A DNA stretch of 12,446 nucleotides, taken from SIG653 sp045578045 (GTDB lineage Bacteria; Bacillota; Clostridia; Oscillospirales; CAG-382). The DNA lies in NCBI GenBank assembly GCA_045578045.1, contig JAZNJM010000083.1, positions 1-12,446 on the forward strand, written 5' to 3'. The notes beneath the pieces are model-generated. The model did no database searches. It saw only the letters and a list, made by a program, of their open reading frames with translations, and was not told where the DNA came from. Of the stretch, positions 1 through 5,229 are shown piece after piece; positions within the stretch are counted from its first letter, which is position 1; each line of letters opens with the position of its first letter. The translations under genes and the position numbers were made by a program.

Positions 1-177
1 GATGTAGCTAACACAGAAAAGAAAGTTCCAATCTCTTGGATCAATAAGGATAACACAGGTATGAGCGACAAGTTCATTAAATACGCTCTTCCTCTCATTG
101 AAGGCGAAACCGACCTTCCTAAAGAAGACGGACTTCCCAGATTTGTTAACCTTAAAAAAGTTCTCGTAAAGAAATAA
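1..177 (+). CDS. pfp: 6-phosphofructokinase, PPi-dependent type (3' end only)
   Basis: The first 58 codons of frame 1 run open from the window edge to a TAA at 175-177, so only the C-terminal tail is present. The tail contains ANTEKKVPISWIN, then a segment ending in YALPLIEGE and the near-terminal GLPRFVNLKKVLVKK. As I know the family, this pattern (KVP-x-x-WIN, LPLI-x-GE, GLPRF, LKK) is typical of the C-terminus of clostridial 6-phosphofructokinases, often PPi-linked and about 400 residues long. The enzyme phosphorylates fructose 6-phosphate to fructose 1,6-bisphosphate in glycolysis. The catalytic residues lie outside the window, so PPi versus ATP use cannot be read here. A strong terminator follows, which separates it from the parAB genes. 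The identification rests on a short tail and could be wrong in detail. Confidence 0.72.
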   Translation, partial: DVANTEKKVPISWINKDNTGMSDKFIKYALPLIEGETDLPKEDGLPRFVNLKKVLVKK

Positions 178-229
178 TTTTATAACGACTGTTTTCAGAC
201 TTATTTAATCAGTTTAATTTAATATCATT

Positions 230-290
230 TTTACTTTTGGAGGAAGGAAATCTCTTTCCTCCAAAAGTAAACGATTTTTATAAGTTTTTT
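230..290 (+). terminator. Intrinsic terminator after the phosphofructokinase gene
   Basis: A 16-bp perfect inverted repeat pairs 230-245 with 256-271 (core TTTTGGAGGAA with TTCCTCCAAAA). Three more pairs (246-248 with 253-255, including one G-U) close it to a four-base loop at 249-252. It is followed by T-rich runs at 274-278 and 284-290. It starts 52 bases after the phosphofructokinase stop and lies about 80 bases before parA. The first T run is two bases beyond the stem, and the arms contain A/T tracts on both sides, so it may be leaky or act in both directions. Confidence 0.8.
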
Positions 291-298
291 TAATATAT

Positions 299-318
299 TA
301 GAATTGGTTTTAATTCTA
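299..318. promoter_or_regulatory. Short palindrome in the parA upstream region
   Basis: TAGAATT at 299-305 and AATTCTA at 312-318 form a perfect 7-bp inverted repeat around a six-base spacer. It lies 55 bases before the parA start, in the only stretch where a promoter for the parA-parB group can lie (about 272-360). It could be an operator or a weak hairpin, but in AT-rich DNA it may be chance. I find no convincing -35/-10 pair. The best candidate is TTGGTT at 304-309 with TTTAAA at 328-333, spacer 18, which is poor. Confidence 0.25.
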
Positions 319-372
319 TTTTTAAATTTTAAATTCATTGAAATACAAAGGTTTTATCATAAAGGATTTTAT

Positions 373-1140
373 ATGAAAATTGTAGCATTTGCCAATCAAA
401 AAGGCGGTGTGGGTAAAACAACGTCTGCTGTTAATACAGCGGCTTTTCTTGCAAGAAGCGGAAAAAAAGTTCTTCTCGTTGATTCCGATCCACAAGGAAA
501 CGCTTCCTCGGGATTAGGAATTGTTAAAAAGGACGTAAAAGCAACAGTTTACGATCTTCTTGTTGGAAACGTTAAGCCCAATGATGCCGTTATTAAAACT
601 GAATATAAAAATCTTTATGTAATTCCATCGGGAATTGACCTTGTAGGCGCAGACTTAGAGCTTATTAACGAAGCAAGACGAGATTTCAAATTAAAAGACG
701 CTCTTGGAGCTTTGGCTGATGATTATGATATTATCATTATTGACTGCCCTCCCTCTCTCGGTCTTGTTACAATAAACTGTCTCGTAGCGGCAGAAGGTGT
801 TGTTATTCCTTTGCTTTGCGAATTTTATTCTCTTGAAGGTCTCACACAATTAACGAATACTATCAATCACATAAATAAGCTCCATAATTCTAACCTTATT
901 CTCCTTGGTATACTTATCAATATGTTTGACGGCAGACTTAATCTCACCCATCAGGTTATGAATGAAATCAAGAAATTTTTCTCAGACAAACTTTTTAAAA
1001 CACCAATTCCAAGAAACGTTAAATTGAGCGAAGCACCCAGCTTCGGAATGCCCATATCGGAATACGACAGATATTCAAAAGGAGCAATGGCTTATGATGC
1101 CTTTGCAAAAGAACTTGTTTTAAGAATGGCAAAACATTAA
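373..1140 (+). CDS. parA: Chromosome partitioning ATPase ParA/Soj
   Basis: A 255-residue protein, the usual length of chromosomal Soj/ParA. It is a deviant Walker A ATPase of the ParA/MinD class. It binds DNA non-specifically as an ATP-bound dimer and works with ParB to position and separate origins. Visible motifs are Walker A KGGVGKTT at 10-17, the A' motif VDSDPQGN at 36-43, and Walker B IIIIDCPPSLG at 120-130; all key residues are intact. The frame is open further upstream (from 304), but the ATG at 373 is the clear start. AAAGGA at 361-366 lies six bases before it and the protein then begins MKIVAFANQKGG as in the family. The upstream codons would add a hydrophobic tail not found in ParA. 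parB follows after 21 bp. Confidence 0.95.
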   Translation: MKIVAFANQKGGVGKTTSAVNTAAFLARSGKKVLLVDSDPQGNASSGLGIVKKDVKATVYDLLVGNVKPNDAVIKTEYKNLYVIPSGIDLVGADLELINEARRDFKLKDALGALADDYDIIIIDCPPSLGLVTINCLVAAEGVVIPLLCEFYSLEGLTQLTNTINHINKLHNSNLILLGILINMFDGRLNLTHQVMNEIKKFFSDKLFKTPIPRNVKLSEAPSFGMPISEYDRYSKGAMAYDAFAKELVLRMAKH

Positions 1141-1161
1141 ACACGAAAGGATGTTAAAACG

Positions 1162-2061
1162 ATGGCAAAGAAAGGATTAGGAAGAGGACTTGATGCCCTA
1201 TTTTCCGATAATTCCACAGAAATTTCCACAGAAAACGAAAATAATAGCCCGTTAACATTACGTGTTTCCGAGCTTGAACCAGGTGCATCCCAAGCAAGAA
1301 AAAAGTTTGATCAAGGATTACTTGCAGAGCTTGCACAGTCAATATCGTTGCATGGTGTTATTCAACCACTTCTCGTCAGAAAAAAAACTAATGGTTTTTA
1401 TGAAATTATTGCCGGTGAAAGAAGATGGCGTGCTTGTAAAATGGCTGGTATTTCAGAGGTTCCTGTTATACTTCTTGACGTTGAAGATATGGAAGCTGCA
1501 GAAATATCTCTCATAGAAAACCTTCAGCGAGAAAACCTCAACCCCGTTGAAGAAGCTAAAGGTTATAAAGCGCTTATAGAAATTTACGATTTAACTCAAG
1601 AAGAAGCAGCAGCAAAGGTTGGTAAATCAAGAGAAGCCGTTTCCAATCTTATGAGAATATTAAAACTTCCCGAAAACGTTCTTTCTCTTGTTGAAGAAGG
1701 TGTTCTTACATACGGACACGCAAGAGCTATTATACCTATCGTTGGAAAATTTGAGGACGATTTCGTTATGGAGTGTGCAACACACATTATAAAGAACGAT
1801 CTATCTGTCAGAGAAACTGAAAAATATATTAAATCAATTCTTTCAGCTCCAACTCCTGCTGAAAAAGTTAATGACGTTGAAAAAAGCTATTATACACAGC
1901 TTGAAAAAAGAATAAGCGTTGCTTTAGGCAGAGTTGTTTCCATAAAGCTTCAAGGAGACGGAAAAGGCTCTATAAAGTTAAACTATTCAAACACTGATGA
2001 TTTGGAATCTCTTTTGAAAATTTTATGCGGAGAAGATTTTTTCGAATTAGATAAAGAATAA
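1162..2061 (+). CDS. parB: Chromosome partitioning protein ParB/Spo0J
   Basis: A 299-residue ParB. In the family, this DNA-binding CTPase clamp loads at parS, spreads along DNA, recruits SMC and stimulates ParA. The N-terminus MAKKGLGRGLDALF is the usual ParA-contacting peptide. The ParB domain covers about 31-125, with the CTP-binding motif GERRWRA at 85-91 and ENLQRENLNPVEEA at 119-132. A helix-turn-helix lies at about 144-165 (LTQEEAAAKVGKSREAVSNL), which recognises parS. The C-terminal 245-299 should be the dimerisation domain. GERRWRA and overall length fit ParB/Spo0J; I could not formally exclude Noc. The short segment before RKKFD (EPGASQA) departs from the usual NPxQPR. The start is set by AAAGGA at 1146-1151, ten bases before the ATG. 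No parS-like palindrome was seen in the window. Confidence 0.95.
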   Translation: MAKKGLGRGLDALFSDNSTEISTENENNSPLTLRVSELEPGASQARKKFDQGLLAELAQSISLHGVIQPLLVRKKTNGFYEIIAGERRWRACKMAGISEVPVILLDVEDMEAAEISLIENLQRENLNPVEEAKGYKALIEIYDLTQEEAAAKVGKSREAVSNLMRILKLPENVLSLVEEGVLTYGHARAIIPIVGKFEDDFVMECATHIIKNDLSVRETEKYIKSILSAPTPAEKVNDVEKSYYTQLEKRISVALGRVVSIKLQGDGKGSIKLNYSNTDDLESLLKILCGEDFFELDKE

Positions 2062-2089
2062 TATCTGTGTTCTTTCAATTTTGGAGATA

Positions 2090-2098
2090 ATGAATTAA
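2090..2098 (+). other. Three-codon mini-ORF (ATG AAT TAA) before the membrane protein gene
   Basis: An ATG at 2090 lies three bases after GGAG (2083-2086), is followed by one codon and TAA at 2096-2098, and ends one base before the ATG of the 160-residue membrane protein. If translated, it would set up termination-reinitiation control of the downstream gene. If not, it is a chance match inside a weak ribosome binding region. Confidence 0.2.
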
Positions 2099-2099
2099 A

Positions 2100-2582
2100 A
2101 TGTTTAATTTGCTCATAATAAAAGGCAATGCACTTTCTGTTGCCGTAAACAGCGAAGCTCTCGGCTCAACAATGGTTTATCTCATTCTTGGTATCCTTTT
2201 TGCTTCTGTATATACTATGCTTATAAAAAGATTTCGAGGTGAGTTTGTTTTATCTTTAATTAATTCAAAGGCGTTTGATGAAGCATCAGCAAAATCAATT
2301 TCAGACCTTGGAATAGAATGTAACAGTTTCAGAAGATTTATTATAAATACAAAATTCTTTTTCTCACCTGATTATTACGTTGTTTATGGAAACGAAGAAG
2401 CATCGGAAGAAAAAGAAGAAAGATACTACGTTAACGAAGATTCTATAGAAAAACTTGAATCAAAATATGGTAATTCGGGAATAACTTTTATTCAGCTTTT
2501 TATAACTATTATTGCTTTTTTTGCAGTTGCACTTGTTATTGCAACAGTCGTTCCCGATATTCTTAATATGTTCGACATATAA
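2100..2582 (+). CDS. Uncharacterised two-helix membrane protein next to parAB
   Basis: A 160-residue protein of unknown function. It has two hydrophobic helices, at about 25-43 and 129-152. The first is followed by KRFRGE, so by the positive-inside rule the central loop of about 85 residues is probably cytoplasmic and both termini outside. The loop begins with a segment like ALLxxxAFDEASAKSISDLGIE; I have an impression of similar segments in unnamed clostridial proteins but cannot verify it. The loop ends with an acidic patch (EEASEEKEE, 99-107). The gene starts 38 bp after parB and ends 15 bp before the MORN gene, so it probably shares their transcript. GGAG at 2083-2086 lies 13 bases before this ATG, which is long, and a three-codon mini-ORF (2090-2098) lies between. 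No catalytic motif is visible. It could link segregation to the membrane, but that is speculation. Confidence 0.8.
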   Translation: MFNLLIIKGNALSVAVNSEALGSTMVYLILGILFASVYTMLIKRFRGEFVLSLINSKAFDEASAKSISDLGIECNSFRRFIINTKFFFSPDYYVVYGNEEASEEKEERYYVNEDSIEKLESKYGNSGITFIQLFITIIAFFAVALVIATVVPDILNMFDI

Positions 2583-2597
2583 TTTTTGGAGAAACGT

Positions 2598-3455
2598 ATG
2601 GCAAAGAAAAAAAACAAATCCATATGGCTTGTAGCACCTATTATTGCAATTGTATTTATTATAATTGCAATAGTTGTTATACTCGCAAATGGATATAGAT
2701 ATACAACTTATGATGACGGTTCAAAATTTATAGGTTCGGTTGACAACGGACAGCCAATTTCGGGAAAGATAAAATTTTCAAACGGAATGACCGCCCTTAT
2801 TGATTATAATAACAAAAAAATCGAATATTCTAACGGAGACGTTTACGTTGGAGATATCAAAATTATTTATCGCAACGGAAAAGGAACCTTAACTTTTGGC
2901 GGAACAAAAGATATTTACGAAGGTGAATTTAAAGATAACGAAATTTCAGGTCTTGGAAAATATACCTATAACGATGGTTCTGTTTTTGAAGGAAGTTTTT
3001 TAAACGGTGTTAAAAACGGGTATGGAAAATTTATTTCATCCTCAGGAGAAACTTTTTCAGGAACGTATTCAAACGATATGAGGAACGGATACGGACAATA
3101 TGTTTCTGCTGACGAATCATATAAATATTCTGGAAATTTCGTTAATAACGTTCAGAACGGACAAGGACAATGCACCTATTCAAACGGCGACACTTATGAA
3201 GGAGAATTCCTTAACAACGAAAGACACGGAAAAGGTTTATACGTTTGGGAGTCGGGTGAATCATATTCAGGAAATTTCATTAATGGTTCAAGAGATACGA
3301 GAGTACTTGACAAAAATGGTGATTTTGCTCTTGATCAAAACGGAAACTATATTCACGGAGAAATGGCAACATATACCAAGAAAAACGGTGAAATTTATAC
3401 GGGATATTTTGAAAACGGATATATAAAAGTTATTGAAAACGAATCAAAAGATTGA
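2598..3455 (+). CDS. Membrane-anchored MORN-repeat protein
   Basis: A 285-residue protein with a lysine-rich N-terminus (MAKKKNK), one transmembrane helix at about 9-30, then MORN repeats to near the end. Clear repeats of the type YxGxFxNGxxxGxG start near 107, 130, 153, 177 and 200, for example YEGEFKDNEISGLG and YEGEFLNNERHGKG. Degenerate copies lie near 83, 223 and 267. MORN repeats fold as an extended beta sheet and usually bind proteins or lipids; no enzyme domain is attached. Charge distribution puts the N-terminus inside and the repeats outside the cytoplasm. The start is the ATG at 2598, with GGAGA at 2588-2592 five bases before it. An in-frame TTG at 2586 overlaps that site and is not used. 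It follows the two-helix protein by 15 bp and is probably co-transcribed with parAB. The molecular role is unknown. Confidence 0.88.
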   Translation: MAKKKNKSIWLVAPIIAIVFIIIAIVVILANGYRYTTYDDGSKFIGSVDNGQPISGKIKFSNGMTALIDYNNKKIEYSNGDVYVGDIKIIYRNGKGTLTFGGTKDIYEGEFKDNEISGLGKYTYNDGSVFEGSFLNGVKNGYGKFISSSGETFSGTYSNDMRNGYGQYVSADESYKYSGNFVNNVQNGQGQCTYSNGDTYEGEFLNNERHGKGLYVWESGESYSGNFINGSRDTRVLDKNGDFALDQNGNYIHGEMATYTKKNGEIYTGYFENGYIKVIENESKD

Positions 3456-3465
3456 TATAAACGAT

Positions 3466-3498
3466 AACTAAAACGTTAGCAACAGTTTTAACTAAAAC
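3466..3498 (+). repeat. Direct repeat and weak hairpin before lnt
   Basis: AACTAAAAC occurs at 3466-3474 and again at 3490-3498, in the 47-bp gap between the MORN gene and lnt. Between them TAAAAC-GTT (3469-3477) can pair with AAC-A-GTTTTA (3481-3490), leaving a three-base loop and one bulged A. No T run follows, so it is not a normal terminator. It may be a regulatory element or chance in AT-rich sequence. Confidence 0.25.
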
Positions 3499-3502
3499 AG
3501 AT

Positions 3503-5161
3503 ATGAAAACAGCAGTGAAAGAATTTTCTAAATTTACCCATAAACATAATTCAATCAATTTTTTAAAATCTATTTTGTCTGTTCATAAGTATATTTTCTT
3601 ATTTATAGGCGGTATTATGTTCGCCACTCCTTATATTTGGGAGTGGCTTTTTCCTTTAACATTCATAAGCCTTATATTACTTTTTTCAATTCTGAATTAT
3701 CAAAAAGATAATAAAATCAAAATTTGCTTCAATTATTTTTTTATATTTTTTGGCGGTTGCTTTCTAACAGTTTATACATTATTTTTTAATTTATATCCCT
3801 TTGAAGGCTTCAACTTTACAAAAACTCAAGGAGTGATTATAGTAATTTTTGCGTGGATCGCAGCATCTCTGATTCATTCCTTTTATGGAGGAGTAATTCT
3901 TAGCTTATCGGGATATTTTCGTTTCTCTCCTATTTTGTTTTCTTTATCTGTAAGTTCTCTTTGGGTTATTTTTGAATGGAGTATGTCTCTTGGTTTTCTT
4001 GCTTTTCCTTGGGTTAATATTTCCGTTTCTCTTATTAAGTTTCTACCTTTTTTACAAACCGCTTCTCTTTTTGGAAACGGAATTATAACGTTTATAACTG
4101 TTTTTTCTTCTTCCCTTTTGGGAATAGCTTTAAGCTCTAAAATTTCAAATTTGCAAAAAAAAGAAGAAAAAAAGCAAAATAAAATATCTTTGGTAAAAAT
4201 TTCGTGTATCGTTCTCTCTGTTAATACGATTATAGGCACTTTTTTATATTTTCTACCAGAAAATAAAGAAGAAGAAATAAACGTTTGCATTGTTCAAGGA
4301 AACGTTGCTATGGGAGAAAAATGGGATGAAGAAAAATTTCATTCTATTCTCGAAAGTCATAATGAGCTGATTCGCAATTCTCTTGACGCATCAAAAAATA
4401 AAGTTGACGTTGTTTTAATGGCTGAAACGGTATTTCCCGCAATATGCACAGAAAACGGTCTCATCTACCAGACGATTTCAAAAATCGCAAAGGATTATGA
4501 TGTTACCGTTATATTCGGAGCTATGTTAAAAATTGACAACGAGCTTCATAACGCTGTTATGGCAATATATCCAGACGGAAACGTTTCTGATTATTATTCT
4601 AAACAAAAGCTCGTTCCCTTTGGAGAAAAAATGCCAAACCTTGGAATTATTGGTGAGCTTATTCCACAATTAAAAGAACTCAACAACGATTCATCGTATA
4701 TCGAAGGGAAAACAAGCAAAGCTATAAAATCATATGACGGAACACTCTATGGAACACTAATATGCTATGATTCTGTTTTTTCAGAGATTGCAAGACAATC
4801 TGTAAAAAACGGTGCTGACATAATCGCTATTTCAACAAATGATTCTTGGTATAAAAACGGATTTGCTGTTAAAAACCATAAAAATCAAAGTGTTATAAGA
4901 GCAATAGAAACGGGAAGATATGTTTTCAGATCTGCAAACACCGGAATATCTTGTATTATAACTTCAAAAGGAGATGTTTTATGCGAAAGTAAAATGCTTG
5001 AAAAAACTGTTGTTGTTGGAAAAGGATATACTATACAAAAAAATACCTTATTCGTAATTTTGGGAAACACTTCTCTTTTTTCATCATTTGCATTGATTAT
5101 TCTATTATTAAGTTTAAATATATTTAAAAAATGTAGATTATATAGATTCATCAATATTTAA
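3503..5161 (+). CDS. lnt: Apolipoprotein N-acyltransferase Lnt
   Basis: A 552-residue membrane enzyme. In the family, Lnt moves an acyl chain from a phospholipid to the N-terminal cysteine of lipoproteins, after Lgt and Lsp. About seven hydrophobic segments fill residues 29-251, including FEWSMSLGFLAFPW (157-170), which resembles the Lnt motif EWxRxxxxxGFPW. A carbon-nitrogen hydrolase domain follows (about 259-510) and a last helix at about 513-541. The triad is intact: Glu308 (AETVFP), Lys367 (YSKQKLVPFGE) and Cys421 (ICYDSVF). Glu375 in LVPFGE and the RSANTGIS segment are also conserved. The ATG at 3503 has no recognisable Shine-Dalgarno. The internal ATG at 3617 has AGGCGGT only three bases before it and would cut the first helix, so the longer form is preferred. 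Lnt is classically a diderm enzyme, although clostridial homologues are annotated. Confidence 0.92.
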   Translation: MKTAVKEFSKFTHKHNSINFLKSILSVHKYIFLFIGGIMFATPYIWEWLFPLTFISLILLFSILNYQKDNKIKICFNYFFIFFGGCFLTVYTLFFNLYPFEGFNFTKTQGVIIVIFAWIAASLIHSFYGGVILSLSGYFRFSPILFSLSVSSLWVIFEWSMSLGFLAFPWVNISVSLIKFLPFLQTASLFGNGIITFITVFSSSLLGIALSSKISNLQKKEEKKQNKISLVKISCIVLSVNTIIGTFLYFLPENKEEEINVCIVQGNVAMGEKWDEEKFHSILESHNELIRNSLDASKNKVDVVLMAETVFPAICTENGLIYQTISKIAKDYDVTVIFGAMLKIDNELHNAVMAIYPDGNVSDYYSKQKLVPFGEKMPNLGIIGELIPQLKELNNDSSYIEGKTSKAIKSYDGTLYGTLICYDSVFSEIARQSVKNGADIIAISTNDSWYKNGFAVKNHKNQSVIRAIETGRYVFRSANTGISCIITSKGDVLCESKMLEKTVVVGKGYTIQKNTLFVILGNTSLFSSFALIILLLSLNIFKKCRLYRFINI

Positions 5162-5186
5162 ACCGTTATTTTTCATTATTATGATT

Positions 5187-5229
5187 AAAAAACCGCCTCG
5201 CTGTTGATAATACAGTGAGGTGATTTTTT
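5187..5229 (+). terminator. Hairpin with A- and T-tracts overlapping the glucan synthase RBS
   Basis: CCTCGCTGT (5196-5204) pairs with ACAGTGAGG (5212-5220) around a seven-base loop, with one G-U pair. The stem continues outward: CG at 5194-5195 with TG at 5221-5222, one C/A mismatch (5193/5223), then six A (5187-5192) with six T (5224-5229). The total is about 17 pairs, placed 25 bases after the lnt stop. The shape (A-tract, GC-rich stem, T-tract) is that of an intrinsic, possibly bidirectional, terminator. The right arm and following bases contain the Shine-Dalgarno GAGGTGA (5217-5223), and the T-tract touches the ATG at 5230. The same element could therefore end lnt transcription and hide the ribosome site of read-through mRNA. 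Confidence 0.62.
5217..5223 (+). promoter_or_regulatory. Strong ribosome binding site of the glucan synthase gene
   Basis: GAGGTGA lies six bases before the ATG at 5230 and is the best Shine-Dalgarno in the window. It fixes the start of the 2403-codon gene. GAGG (5217-5220) is the 3' arm of the hairpin described at this place, so it is exposed only if that hairpin is open or if transcription starts inside it. Confidence 0.8.

Noticed and set aside
304..372. Longer N-terminus for ParA starting at 304
   Set aside because: The extra 23 residues are hydrophobic and unlike ParA, have no ribosome site, and the ATG at 373 has AAAGGA six bases upstream and the family N-terminus.
1154..1342. Minus-strand open frame opposite the parB start
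   Set aside because: Short, no ribosome site or motif, and opposite a well-supported gene.
2586..2597. TTG start at 2586 for the MORN protein
   Set aside because: The TTG overlaps the GGAGA ribosome site that serves the ATG at 2598.
2898..3290. DNA tandem repeat in the MORN gene
   Set aside because: The recurring AACGG/GGAAAA-type words come from the protein-level MORN repeats; the copies differ too much at DNA level to be a separate repeat element.
3883..4290. Minus-strand open frame of 135 codons inside lnt
   Set aside because: It lies wholly opposite a conserved gene, shows no recognisable motif, and arises from the AT-rich codon pattern.
3617..5161. Shorter lnt starting at ATG 3617 after AGGCGGT
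   Set aside because: Spacing is only three bases and the protein would lose the first membrane segment that aligns with the start of other Lnt proteins.
5162..5229. Riboswitch before the glucan synthase gene
   Set aside because: The gap is only 68 bases and holds a single hairpin; there is no room for a known aptamer class and no aptamer motif.
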